A stretch of 64,000 nt of DNA from JADJGC01 sp964617645 (GCA_964617645.1 CAZTYE010000002.1:310001-374000); one strand, 5' to 3'; counted from the first letter of the stretch, positions 43,367 through 51,795 are shown. Numbers and translations are program-made. Notes: generated from the letters alone by a model not told the origin.

Positions 43367-44425
43367 TCATCCATTGGCGAGCGATGCCATATCGATCGAG
43401 AAGCGGTATTTTACATCGGACTTGAGCATCCGTTCATAAGCTTCGTTCACTTTCTGGATCGGGATCACCTCTACATCGGCGGTGATATTGTGGGCAGCGG
43501 CGAGGTCGAGCATCTCTTGCGTTTCGGCGATGCCGCCGATGAGGGACCCGGAGAGACTGCGGCGTCCGAACAGCAAGCCGAATGATGCGACCGCGAGGGG
43601 CTTCTCCGGAGCCCCGACCAACGTGAGATTGCCGTCCCGGCTCAGCAAATTGATGTAGGCATTGATGTCGTGATCGGCAGAAACGGAATCGAGTATGAAA
43701 TCGAAACTGCCCGCGTGCTTCTTCATCTGATCCGCGTCGCGCGAAACGATCACCTCGTCGGCGCCGAGGCGGAGGGCGTCCTCCCGCTTGCTGTCCGACG
43801 TCGTGAAAACCACCGTATGGGCGCCAAACGCGTGTGCCCACTTGACCCCCATGTGGCCCAGTCCACCAAGGCCGACAATTCCGACTTTTTTCCCTTTGGT
43901 GACGCCCCAGTGGCGCATCGGCGAGTACGTGGTGATTCCCGCACAGAGGAGCGGCGCGACTCCCGCGAGACTGAGATTGGACGGGACTCGCAACACGAAT
44001 CGTTCGTCGACGACAATGCTTTCGGAGTAGCCGCCATAGGTTACGCCTCCGAGATGTCGATCCGGGGAACCGTAGGTGTAAACCCCTTTCGCGCAAAATT
44101 GCTCGAGACCTGCTCGACATTGCGGGCAGTCATGGTCGGAGTCGACCAGACAACCGACGCCGACAAGATCGCCGATCTTATGCTTTGTGACTTTGGCGCC
44201 GACCTTAGTCACCCTTCCGACAATTTCATGTCCGGGAACGCACGGGTATACTGTGGGCATGACATCGTGCCACTCGTCCCGGACATAATGGAGATCGGAG
44301 TGGCAAATGCCACAGAACAAGATTTCAATTTGCACGTCGCGATCGGTAGCGTCACGTCGGGGGATTGAAGCGGATGCCAGACCCGATATCGCACTCTTTG
44401 CCGTGAAAGCTTTGGCGTTATACAT
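43367..44425 (-). CDS. Zinc-dependent NADP alcohol/aldehyde reductase (YahK/CAD type)
   Basis: The 352-aa product starts at ATG 44425, eight bases after GAGGAGA. The catalytic zinc site includes CGICHSDLH and PGHEIVG. The cofactor motif is GLGGLGHMGVKWAH. The structural zinc loop reads VDSDHDCPQCRAGLEQFC: the first of the four usual cysteines is Asp. The family reduces broad aldehydes to alcohols. A divergent AraC-type regulator gene 149 bp away is the common arrangement for this enzyme and probably controls it. Confidence 0.94.
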   Translation of the reverse strand: MYNAKAFTAKSAISGLASASIPRRDATDRDVQIEILFCGICHSDLHYVRDEWHDVMPTVYPCVPGHEIVGRVTKVGAKVTKHKIGDLVGVGCLVDSDHDCPQCRAGLEQFCAKGVYTYGSPDRHLGGVTYGGYSESIVVDERFVLRVPSNLSLAGVAPLLCAGITTYSPMRHWGVTKGKKVGIVGLGGLGHMGVKWAHAFGAHTVVFTTSDSKREDALRLGADEVIVSRDADQMKKHAGSFDFILDSVSADHDINAYINLLSRDGNLTLVGAPEKPLAVASFGLLFGRRSLSGSLIGGIAETQEMLDLAAAHNITADVEVIPIQKVNEAYERMLKSDVKYRFSIDMASLANG

Positions 44426-44574
44426 AGAGACTGTCTCCTCATGAATTAGTTTCATACATCATACTCACGCCGTCTTCGAATCGAATAGAACAGTCCTCTT
44501 GACTTCTTGCCTAATCCTCTGAGTAGCGCGAAAAATGTGTTGTCGTTTCCGCTCTCAACGGATATCTTGATTGC
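44426..44574. promoter_or_regulatory. Divergent control region between the aldehyde reductase and AraC genes
   Basis: This 149-bp spacer must carry both start sites. It contains TTGACT near 44497 reading toward the regulator gene. No clear operator dyad is seen. The AraC protein is expected to bind here. Confidence 0.4.
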
Positions 44575-45477
44575 ATGAAAGCGACACTGGAAGGACTACA
44601 ATCGAGCATCACCCGATTGACCGGACAGTGTAGTCACATCGCGACTGCCATCTCGAATTTGATACTTTACCGGCGAGATAAAGCGACTCGGCCGGAATGC
44701 GCGATGTATGAGCCGAGCGTGTGCGTCGTCGTGCAAGGCGCCAAGCGGGTCTTTGTCGGCAACGATTCATACACCTATGACTCTCGACATTTCCTGGTCA
44801 CATCCGTGAACATACCGTCAGTTGTCCAGGTGATTAAGGCAAGTCGGGAGAAGCCGTGCCTGGGACTCGTATTGATTCTCGATCGGCGCGAGATTGCGCA
44901 GTTGATGGTCGACACCCATCTTCCGGCACCGCGTACCCCGCAATCAAGCCGCGGGATGGAGATCGGCGAGGTCACGCTGCCATTGCTCACGGCCATTCAA
45001 CGGCTGGTCAACTTGTTGGATGAACCGCGAGATATTCCGATCCTTGCCCCGATCATCCAGAAGGAGATCTACTATCGATTGCTTGTTGGCGATCGAGGCG
45101 CGCAATTGCGCCAGATAGCGTTGGCGGGATCTCAGGGCAACCAGGTCGCCAGGGCCATCGATTGGCTGAGAGCGAATTTCACGCAACCGCTACGCGTTGA
45201 TGATCTCGCCACACAGGTCAGTATGAGCACATCGACTTTCCACCATCACTTCCGAGCGCTGACGGCCATGAGTCCGCTGCAGTATCAAAAGTGGCTTCGT
45301 TTGAATGAAGCGCGAAGATTGATGTTAGCCGACTCGCTGGACGCCGCCACCGCCGCTTTCAGGGTCGGTTACGAAAGCCCCTCCCAATTCAGCCGTGAGT
45401 ACAGCCGCCTGTTTGGTGAATCGCCTCTCCGCAACATCGCTCACCTGCGTCAGATGGCAGCAGTGGGGAACTCGTAG
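44575..45477 (+). CDS. AraC family transcriptional regulator
   Basis: The 300-aa product has an AraC_N cupin-like domain (residues 25-180: PSVCVVVQGAKRVFVGNDSY, FLVTSVNIP). Two helix-turn-helix motifs follow in the last 100 residues (VDDLATQVSMSTSTFHHHFRALTAMSPLQYQKW; AAFRVGYESPSQFSREYSRLFGESPLRN). This is the family that typically stands divergent to YahK-type reductases and responds to small organic compounds or aldehyde stress. Normal length, no anomalies. The ligand is unknown. Confidence 0.94.
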   Translation: MKATLEGLQSSITRLTGQCSHIATAISNLILYRRDKATRPECAMYEPSVCVVVQGAKRVFVGNDSYTYDSRHFLVTSVNIPSVVQVIKASREKPCLGLVLILDRREIAQLMVDTHLPAPRTPQSSRGMEIGEVTLPLLTAIQRLVNLLDEPRDIPILAPIIQKEIYYRLLVGDRGAQLRQIALAGSQGNQVARAIDWLRANFTQPLRVDDLATQVSMSTSTFHHHFRALTAMSPLQYQKWLRLNEARRLMLADSLDAATAAFRVGYESPSQFSREYSRLFGESPLRNIAHLRQMAAVGNS

Positions 45478-45604
45478 ATTCCTAATTGCAGCTCCGACAC
45501 TCCCGTTTCTTGTTGGGCTCGCTGATGTGAATTCGATGCCCTTCGAATGTCAAGCCGATCTCTGCAGGCACATAATCGCTCGTTAGCTATAAGCCAACTG
45601 CAAC

Positions 45605-45672
45605 GGGGTTGACGAGGCTCGCGTCTCGCGATCCCGACATGTCAGTGTCGGGACGTTCTTGCCATCTGCTCG
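45605..45672 (-). pseudogene. tRNA-Asp-like remnant
   Basis: The minus strand ends with GAGCCTCGTCAACCCC, identical to the 3' end of the real tRNA-Asp 150 bp away. It carries AGAACG and TCGCGAG from the same tRNA. The anticodon arm is replaced by CCCGACACTGACATGTCGGG, and the 5' half no longer pairs, so it should not be functional. The 130 bp before it (45478-45604) hold nothing else recognisable. Confidence 0.6.
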
Positions 45673-45822
45673 ATTCGTTCGCGGTTCTTCCAGGGCTTGC
45701 CTTTGGCAGTAATTCCCGACGATCAACGATTGTGACGGTCGACCGGCAGTTGCAGGCTGTCGGTTGTACCAATGTAGTATTTGTCGATTGACTCACTTTA
45801 GAGGATGTACACAAAACAAAAA

Positions 45823-45896
45823 CGGGGTTGACGAGGCTCGAACTCGCGACCTCCTACGTGACAGGCAGGCGTTCTAACCAACTGAACTACAACCCC
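45823..45896 (-). tRNA. tRNA-Asp (GTC anticodon)
   Basis: A full cloverleaf forms on the minus strand. The acceptor is GGGGTTG/CAACCCC, the D-arm begins GTTCAGTTGGTTAGAAC, the anticodon loop CTGTCAC contains GTC, and the T-arm is GCGAG-TTCGAGC-CTCGT. CCA is not encoded. A T-rich run (GTTTTTGTTTTGT) follows the 3' end. Confidence 0.97.
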
Positions 45897-45903
45897 GTAA
45901 AAC

Positions 45904-45976
45904 GGCTATGACTCTATCGAACTCGCGATCCCGACTCTCAGTGTCGGGACGTTCTCACCAACGAATGCTACAGCCC
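45904..45976 (-). pseudogene. Second tRNA-like remnant with the same replaced anticodon arm
   Basis: Eight bases upstream of tRNA-Asp, the minus strand reads GGCTGTAGCATTCG, TTGGTGAGAACG and TCGCGAGTTCGA. The order is that of a tRNA. Its anticodon arm is CCCGAC-ACTGAGA-GTCGGG, nearly the same as in the remnant at 45605. The acceptor stem still pairs over six bases, but the T-stem is destroyed. Confidence 0.55.
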
Positions 45977-45993
45977 TGCAAGAACGGATTCAG

Positions 45994-46251
45994 CTATTTC
46001 TTTGTCTCGGAAGCTGTCGCGGCGGCGGTGTCGGATGCCTTCGACTTGTCTTTCACCATGATTCCCACCGGAATCAATACACAGTATCCCAACACCAGAA
46101 GAATCGGCGCCAGAGTGATCGAGCCGGCGGCGAGGGTTATGAAACCGATGATGATCGACACCAAGCCGGCGCCAAGAATCATCCAGTTCTTTTTTCCAAA
46201 CGGCCACTCGTCGGGCTTGCGTCCGGCTCGGGCCTTCTTCATCTGCGCCAT
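45994..46251 (-). CDS. Small two-helix membrane protein
   Basis: The 85-aa product has a basic N-terminus with WPFGKKNWMILGAG. Two hydrophobic segments follow (GLVSIIIGFITLAAGS; ITLAPILLVLGYCVLIPVGIMV), then a charged, alanine-rich tail. The FGKKN opening and paired helices recall small DUF3098-like proteins of the Bacteroidetes-Chlorobi group. The role is unknown. It lies between the tRNA cluster and a 331-bp gene-free stretch. Confidence 0.68.
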   Translation of the reverse strand: MAQMKKARAGRKPDEWPFGKKNWMILGAGLVSIIIGFITLAAGSITLAPILLVLGYCVLIPVGIMVKDKSKASDTAAATASETKK

Positions 46252-46582
46252 TGCGCCTCCAAGAGCAAGTCAAGTTATCAACGAATCGCTTGCCGTCAAG
46301 CGAATTTTTGCCGCAGCGGGTTTATAATAGTCGTCGGCAGTTGTGATCGGTGGCTTGAAGCTTGCATTGTGAGGCCCGAGGAAAAATAGCGAGGTATCGT
46401 CGACGAGATCTCTGTCGTCTGTCGGTGTACCTGCTCGAACCCCTGAGGGCACACTACATTAGCAACAACTGATCTTGGCGCTTCCGATGATCCTTAAGGA
46501 TCAACCCTCGTCAACGATTCGCGGTATTTAGAATCCGCATTCTCAGAATAATGTAAGAACAAGGGAACGAACAGGCAGCAAC
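46252..46582. other. 331-bp stretch without a gene
   Basis: No convincing coding frame is present. It lies upstream of the small membrane protein gene and downstream of the DUF4153 gene, so it probably carries the promoter of the former. The only definite structure is a 16-bp palindrome at 46488-46503. Confidence 0.5.
46488..46503. repeat. 16-bp perfect palindrome
   Basis: TGATCCTTAAGGATCA reads the same on both strands with no spacer. It could be an operator for a dimeric regulator of the small membrane protein gene, whose start is 237 bp away. The distance is long, so this is tentative. Confidence 0.4.
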
Positions 46583-48400
46583 TCACTCGCTGCGTTTTCG
46601 CGAGTAGAGGAGCAGCGCATCATAGTAGGTTGCCCAGAGCGAGTCAGCTTGCCGCCCAAGGTGCGCTCGAAGCATCACGATCTTGACCCGAAAGTCGTTG
46701 GTCTCGTAGTAGTACTCGGCAACCTCGGTCGGAATAGGCATTTGGCGGCCACGGGCATGTGCCGTCGCCAATTGTTCGAACAGGGGCCGGAGCGGAATTG
46801 CGAGAGAATGGACGACGGCGCTATCCCCAGTTGCACTCAACCTGATCGTGTCAGCGGTGGCCCAGATTTCGCGCTTGCTCAATGAATCAGCAGAATAGGC
46901 TTCGACCTCAGCGGGTTCAAGTTCAACCCGCAACAAGCGATCGTATCCGGAAGTCGAGATAGCTGTTTCAAGATCAACGGACACTGAGAAGTACTTCTCC
47001 CGTCCGGTCGTCCTATAATGCAGAAACTCGACGCCCATCAGGCCGGCGACATATTCCGGAGACTTGAGCTCATGCCCGGCACCGGCATCGTCCGTGCGAA
47101 GACTCTCCGCAAACCACGGCTCAATGGCGCCGTAGCCATGCACTTCGTGCAAGTAGGAGAGTATTGCGGAAATCTCGACGGAGTGATCAGTGGATACGGC
47201 AGCCGGCGCCTTCTGGATCGCGGCGTTAACGAGGATCGAGTCGGCCTCCAACATCCCGCGCAGACGCCGCACCTGACTCTGCTCTGCAACCGAGAACATC
47301 CCCCACGGACCGACCGAGCTAAGCAACGCGAAAACAAAGAGCGAGGCCGGGATCATCTTGATGCTCTTGGAACGACTGCTGAGAAAGTAGAGCGCCATAA
47401 ACGCCAGCCAAACACCAAGCGCGAGACCCAAGTATCGGTCTTCAGTCAAGCCATACTCCGATATGCGCCGCCACAACGCTAAGAACAGGATTACAACCAG
47501 CGGTAGAAGAATTAGATAGTACCAACGGGCCGCTTTCTGAATCCAGAGGATTTCCCGTTTTTCTCGCAGCGGATCGAGCAAAAAGTGCGCCAGAATTCCG
47601 GTCGCCGAGAATCCGAGTATCAAACGGCCAACCCACCCTTGCGGCCAGCTCCAAGCGAAAGCGATCTTAGCGATATAGGCGTAGAGAATCACAAAATAGA
47701 CGACCACGAGTGGGGTCAGCAAGTACTGCCCAAGCACCTTGATTACCCTTGGATACTCAGTCACTTCGTTAAGTTTGCTCAGGTTTGCCGGAATACCGGC
47801 AAGAGTGAACGGGACGACAAACAGCCCGACAACCAAGATCCAGAGCTCGAAGTAGCGCTTATCTATAACCGTGACGCCAAACAAATTGTCAAGTGCGGCC
47901 AATGCCAATGCCAGCCCGGCAAACAAGACCGCGCCAAGAGCGCCAGCAAGGACGATCCGAAAACCGACGATTCGATTGAAATGCCAGAAATCCGTATCAC
48001 CGCCGCGGCGAACGAACGGGAGAAACGAAAGAAGGAAGATCGAGGCAACTCCCAGCGCGGCGAACCGGAACAGGTGATACATCGGTGCATACGGCAGACG
48101 GTCCGGAACAGTGAACGAATATACCAACAGCAGAGCGGCCCCGAGCGCCTGCAGAATCCAGCCTCGAGTCGTCCGATCGCCCTCTCGCTCAGCGGCCAAT
48201 CTTAGTGCCGTCAGCACCGGAAGCGCGAGGATTGTTGTTAGAAGCACTCCGTAGAGAATAGTTGGCCGACCGCTCGACTCGGATTCAACCAAGATGATCG
48301 CTGCCGCCGACCCGGCAATTGCACAGAGCAACGTCAAGGGAAAGCGCAGCAACGTCCGCCGAAAGTCTGTCCAAATCTGCGCGATTGAAGGTAGTCTCAA
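46583..48400 (-). CDS. DUF4153 family polytopic membrane protein
   Basis: The 605-aa protein has about twelve hydrophobic segments in residues 15-390. A soluble C-terminal domain of about 200 residues follows (LMGVEFLHYRTTGREKYFSVSVDLETA). The family's conserved core is visible in LDNLFGVTVIDKRYFELWILVVGLFVVPFTLAGIP and YLLTPLVVVYFVILYAYIAKI. DUF4153 proteins are found in many Gram-negative and Gram-positive genomes without a settled role. It is divergent from the cystathionine beta-synthase-like gene; the 219-bp spacer between them shows no clear element. Confidence 0.82.
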   Translation of the reverse strand: MRLPSIAQIWTDFRRTLLRFPLTLLCAIAGSAAAIILVESESSGRPTILYGVLLTTILALPVLTALRLAAEREGDRTTRGWILQALGAALLLVYSFTVPDRLPYAPMYHLFRFAALGVASIFLLSFLPFVRRGGDTDFWHFNRIVGFRIVLAGALGAVLFAGLALALAALDNLFGVTVIDKRYFELWILVVGLFVVPFTLAGIPANLSKLNEVTEYPRVIKVLGQYLLTPLVVVYFVILYAYIAKIAFAWSWPQGWVGRLILGFSATGILAHFLLDPLREKREILWIQKAARWYYLILLPLVVILFLALWRRISEYGLTEDRYLGLALGVWLAFMALYFLSSRSKSIKMIPASLFVFALLSSVGPWGMFSVAEQSQVRRLRGMLEADSILVNAAIQKAPAAVSTDHSVEISAILSYLHEVHGYGAIEPWFAESLRTDDAGAGHELKSPEYVAGLMGVEFLHYRTTGREKYFSVSVDLETAISTSGYDRLLRVELEPAEVEAYSADSLSKREIWATADTIRLSATGDSAVVHSLAIPLRPLFEQLATAHARGRQMPIPTEVAEYYYETNDFRVKIVMLRAHLGRQADSLWATYYDALLLYSRKRSE

Positions 48401-48619
48401 TTTAGACCCGCATCCATGGTGCCTCTAATCATGCGAGTTATACTATTGCAGTACTCCAGCGCAACGAAATTCTGATCATCGAAATCACCGCGCGTTCGCA
48501 GCTTGATTGCGTTAAATTGGCGGTCTTGGTATTGTGTTTGACGCCGCATCAACTATTCTGAACTAAAGTTCGGTCGTGCGGCGGCTTCTTCGAATTGAGA
48601 TTGGATGTGAGAGAATTCT

Positions 48620-49609
48620 ATGAAATCGATTAGAACCTACGACAGCATACTCGATGTCGTCGGCAATACTCCGCTCGTCAGGCTAAATAAGATAACCGCG
48701 GGATACCCCAGTGAAGTCTACGCAAAGCTCGAGTACCTCAATCCCTCCGGCAGCATCAAAGATCGTGCGGCGAGGCACATGATACTCAAAGCCGAGCGCG
48801 ATGGCCGCATCCGACCGGGAGACACGATCATCGAGAATTCTTCGGGCAACATGGCGCTCGCCTTGGCGATGGTTGGGATTCAGCGCGGATACAAGGTGAA
48901 AGTCGTCGTGCGCGACACGATCGGCAAGGAAAAGCTCAGTCTCCTGCACACGCTGGGAGTCGAGACGGTCAAAGCGGACACTTCCCTGCCGCCGGAGGCG
49001 CCGGAGTCTTACAACAATCTCGCAGCGAAACTCGTACGCGAAACACCCCATTGTTACTTTCCCGATCAACACAACAACCGAGAAAACAACGAAGCGCACT
49101 ACTTGACCACCGGTCCGGAGATTTGGGAGCAAATGGAGGGCCGCATCGATTACGTCGTCGCCGGGATGGGCACCGGCGGGACAATCGGTGGAATCGGAAA
49201 ATTCCTAAGAGAGAAGGATCCCCGCATCAAGATCATTGCGGTGGATGTCGAGGGGTCGGTATACACCGAATATTTCCGGAGCAAAACTCTCATTCGACCC
49301 AAGCCGTACTTACTCGAAGGACTCGGTGACGAGTTTATCATCGGCTGCGCCGACTTTTCGGTTATCGACGACATGTTTCAGGTTTCCGACGTCGAGGCGT
49401 TCCGCTGGGCACACCGGCTGGCGCAGGCCGAGGGATTGCTCGTCGGGGGCACGAGTGGCGCCGCAATCTGGGCGGTGATGAGACTCGTGAAAACACTCGA
49501 TGAACCAGCGCGGATCGTAACGATTTTCTGCGACGGCGCTGCGCGCTATTTGAGCACGATCTTCGACGATGGCTGGCTAAGCGCCAAGGGAATTCGCATT
49601 GATCGTTGA
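48620..49609 (+). CDS. PLP enzyme of the cysteine synthase/cystathionine beta-synthase family
   Basis: The 329-aa product has the fold-type II PLP layout. VVGNTPLVRLNK is followed by the Schiff-base lysine K47 in NPSGSIKDRA, then GMGTGGTIGGIGKFL for the phosphate and LLVGGTSGAA near the end. The region PESYNNLAAKL...DQHNN...AHYLTTGPEIWEQ is closer to cystathionine beta-synthase than to CysK. The substrate loop reads NSSGNMALA where both have TSGNTG, so substrate choice may differ. There is no CBS regulatory domain and no heme motif. No partner cystathionine lyase gene is adjacent. Confidence 0.87.
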   Translation: MKSIRTYDSILDVVGNTPLVRLNKITAGYPSEVYAKLEYLNPSGSIKDRAARHMILKAERDGRIRPGDTIIENSSGNMALALAMVGIQRGYKVKVVVRDTIGKEKLSLLHTLGVETVKADTSLPPEAPESYNNLAAKLVRETPHCYFPDQHNNRENNEAHYLTTGPEIWEQMEGRIDYVVAGMGTGGTIGGIGKFLREKDPRIKIIAVDVEGSVYTEYFRSKTLIRPKPYLLEGLGDEFIIGCADFSVIDDMFQVSDVEAFRWAHRLAQAEGLLVGGTSGAAIWAVMRLVKTLDEPARIVTIFCDGAARYLSTIFDDGWLSAKGIRIDR

Positions 49610-49665
49610 TGGCGCGGCATTGATTTTCCAGCCAGATTTATTATAGTCAGGCACTGCAATCGCAT

Positions 49666-49739
49666 GGGCGGTTAGCTCAGTTGGTTAGAGCATCTGCTTT
49701 ACACGCAGAGGGTCACCGGTTCGAATCCTGTACCGCCCA
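49666..49739 (+). tRNA. tRNA-Val (TAC anticodon)
   Basis: The acceptor GGGCGGT pairs with ACCGCCC, the D-arm is GCTC...GAGC, and the anticodon arm is TCTGC-TTTACAC-GCAGA with anticodon TAC. The T-arm holds ACCGG-TTCGAAT-CCTGT. The discriminator is A, and CCA is not encoded. Confidence 0.97.
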
Positions 49740-49782
49740 GTTTGTCTCATGGATTAATGCACTCCGCGTTGACAGGTGGGCA

Positions 49783-49809
49783 GCGTCGGCTCGATTCCTG
49801 TACGAACCC
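49783..49809 (+). pseudogene. Possible tRNA 3'-half remnant
   Basis: GTCGGCTCGATTCCTGTACGAACCC resembles the T-arm and acceptor end of the tRNA-Val just upstream (same TCCTGTAC and final CCC). No 5' half accompanies it. It may be a decayed duplicate. Confidence 0.35.
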
Positions 49810-49918
49810 GCATCCACTCGATGATCAGCAGCGCAACAATCGCTTGATCTCAATAGATATCGCGGTTATACTGAGCTTTGGAAATAAATGGCAACCAGAG
49901 GTTGAGAATCGAGCGTAT

Positions 49919-51052
49919 TTGAGCAGCGCTCAGCAACAGAATTACCACGACGACTCCGCAGACCACCTTGCTCGCCCCCTGACAATCGGCGACAGAGTTG
50001 CCCGTTTGCCGATAATTCAGGGCGGCATGGGTGTCGGTGTCTCACTCGCCGGGTTGGCTTCGGCGGTCGCAAATGCCGGCGGCATCGGCACGATCGCTTC
50101 CGCCGGAATTGGCATGCGCGAGAAGGACTTTTTCTCGAATTACCTGGAAGCCAACATCCGGGCCCTGCGCGCAGAGATCCGCAAAGCCAAGTCGTTGACG
50201 ACAGGTATCATCGGGCTCAACATCATGGTCGCATTCTCTAATTACGGCGATCTGGTGCGCACGGCGATTGAAGAAGAAATCGATGTGATTTTCTCCGGCG
50301 CCGGACTGCCGATGAATCTGCCTGAATTCCGCGACGCCGCCGACAAGACCCGGCTGGTGCCCATTGTTTCATCGGCGCGCGCTGCAAGTTTGATCTGCAA
50401 ACGTTGGCTGTCGCGCTACGACTATCTCCCCGACGCACTGGTCGTTGAAGGACCCCGCGCCGGAGGGCATTTGGGCTTTAGTATCGAGCAAATCGATGAT
50501 CCAGACTATCGACTCGAGGTGCTCCTGCCGCCTATCCTCGAAGTCGCCGAGAATTTTTCACGCGCGGTCGGAAAACCGCTGCCGGTGATCGCCGCCGGCG
50601 GAATCTACACCGGCGCCGATATTCGTCGCTATTTGAATATGGGCGCCGCCGGAGTGCAGATGGGAACCCGATTCGTCGCCACTCATGAGTGCGATGCGGA
50701 CGCGGCGTTCAAGCAGATGTACGTTGATTCGCGGCCAGAGGATCTCGTCATTATCAAGAGCCCGGTCGGCATGCCCGGGCGCGCCATTCGCAACCGGTAT
50801 CTTGACGACGTTGAAGCCGGAATGAAGAAGCCCTTCAAGTGCCCCTATCACTGCATTGTCACCTGTGATTACACCAACTCCCCCTATTGCATCGCGCAGG
50901 CCCTGATTTGCGCACAGCGCGGTCACTTTCGCAGCGGTTTTGCATTTGCCGGAGCGAATGCCTATCGCATCGATCGAATCATCTCTGTCGCAGAGCTTAT
51001 CTCTGAGTTGGAGGCAGAATTCGCGATGGCCGCCGAAAGCCAGTCAGCGTAA
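49919..51052 (+). CDS. NAD(P)H-dependent flavin oxidoreductase (nitronate monooxygenase family)
   Basis: From TTG 49919 the product is 377 aa. The frame is open from 49742, but its first part overlaps the tRNA remnant and is unlike the family. The TIM-barrel FMN site shows LPIIQGGMGVGVSLAGLASAVANAGGIGTIASAG, EGPRAGGHLG, IAAGGIYTGADI and GAAGVQMGTRF. A C-terminal cysteine cluster (CPYHCIVTCDYTNSPYCI) marks the subgroup. Members oxidise nitronates or act as FabK-like reductases. The start codon is the least certain point. Confidence 0.87.
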   Translation: MSSAQQQNYHDDSADHLARPLTIGDRVARLPIIQGGMGVGVSLAGLASAVANAGGIGTIASAGIGMREKDFFSNYLEANIRALRAEIRKAKSLTTGIIGLNIMVAFSNYGDLVRTAIEEEIDVIFSGAGLPMNLPEFRDAADKTRLVPIVSSARAASLICKRWLSRYDYLPDALVVEGPRAGGHLGFSIEQIDDPDYRLEVLLPPILEVAENFSRAVGKPLPVIAAGGIYTGADIRRYLNMGAAGVQMGTRFVATHECDADAAFKQMYVDSRPEDLVIIKSPVGMPGRAIRNRYLDDVEAGMKKPFKCPYHCIVTCDYTNSPYCIAQALICAQRGHFRSGFAFAGANAYRIDRIISVAELISELEAEFAMAAESQSA

Positions 51053-51124
51053 TCCCTTCTAATCTACCGACCCCGACTGCTGGCGACCGAAAGCTTGGTG
51101 ACCAGCATTATGGTTGGACAAAGT

Positions 51125-51146
51125 TGTAGGAGCGGCTTTAGCCGCA
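51125..51146 (+). repeat. REP-like palindromic element
   Basis: TGTAGGAGCGGCTTTAGCCGCA contains the hairpin GCGGC-TTTA-GCCGC. It matches the core of REP elements known from proteobacteria and recurs twice more 600 bp away. It overlaps the 3' end of the deformylase gene. Confidence 0.75.
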
Positions 51147-51665
51147 ATCAGAGCCCTTCTGATTTGCGATGAGGTCGCGCCGCTGGCTTCTCAGCGCAAA
51201 CGATCCGCCGTCAATCGCGCGCGCGACGGCGAGGATTCCATCGAGGTGGTCGACCTCGTGCTGAAGCAACTCCGAGAGATCGTCTTCTAATTCCCAATTC
51301 CGCTCGTTCCACTCCAAGTCGCGATAGCGTATTCTGCAACGTTTATGTCGCCGGACTCGGACGAACAGGTCCGGAAATGACATGCAGTCATCCCAGAGTT
51401 CAACCATCTCAGAGCTAAGGTTTTCAAGGACTGGATTGATAAACACCGCGGGCCGATCGATATGCATGTAGACCAGCCGCTTCATGAATCCGATTTGCGG
51501 CGCGGCAATCGCGCGGCCGGCCCCATAGCGAGCGCGGAAATCCATGATTGTATCGTGCAGATCAGCGATGATCGGCGGCAGCGATGGCAGATCATGCTCC
51601 GCAACCAACTCGCACTTTTCGAGCAGCTTTGGATTTCCTAAAAGAAGAATCTCGCGAACGGGCAT
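51138..51665 (-). CDS. def: Peptide deformylase-like protein
   Basis: The 175-aa product has the three deformylase motifs. Motif 1 is GAGRAIAAPQIG (Q57); motif 2 is DDCMS, with metal ligand C94, where EGCLS is usual; motif 3 is QHEVDH (H136, E137, H140). The enzyme removes the formyl group from new polypeptides using a divalent metal. The altered motif 2 and the isolated location, without fmt, suggest an accessory deformylase rather than the housekeeping copy. Its last codons and stop are supplied by a REP-like repeat. Confidence 0.88.
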   Translation of the reverse strand: MPVREILLLGNPKLLEKCELVAEHDLPSLPPIIADLHDTIMDFRARYGAGRAIAAPQIGFMKRLVYMHIDRPAVFINPVLENLSSEMVELWDDCMSFPDLFVRVRRHKRCRIRYRDLEWNERNWELEDDLSELLQHEVDHLDGILAVARAIDGGSFALRSQRRDLIANQKGSDCG

Positions 51666-51735
51666 GGAGACTGAACCTCATTCTGGTTGGGTGATGCTCC
51701 GAATCCGATTCCATTCCACGAAAGGACGATCGATC

Positions 51736-51795
51736 TGTAGGAGCGACTTCAGTCGCGATGCGTCAGAATTCATGGCGGCTAAAGCCGCTCCTACA
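51736..51795. repeat. Pair of inverted REP-like elements (REPIN-type)
   Basis: TGTAGGAGCGACTTCAGTCGCGA at 51736 and the reverse of TGTAGGAGCGGCTTTAGCCGC at 51775-51795 face each other across 15 bp. Together they can form one long hairpin. They lie between the start of the deformylase gene and the end of the Band 7 gene. Confidence 0.75.

Noticed and set aside
45904..45976. Functional second tRNA with a TGA (Ser-type) anticodon
   Set aside because: The T-stem does not pair, and position 33 of the loop is C instead of T, so it is scored as a remnant.
49742..49918. N-terminal 59 residues of the flavin oxidoreductase frame
   Set aside because: The segment crosses a tRNA remnant and has no similarity to the family; the TTG at 49919 gives a normal length.
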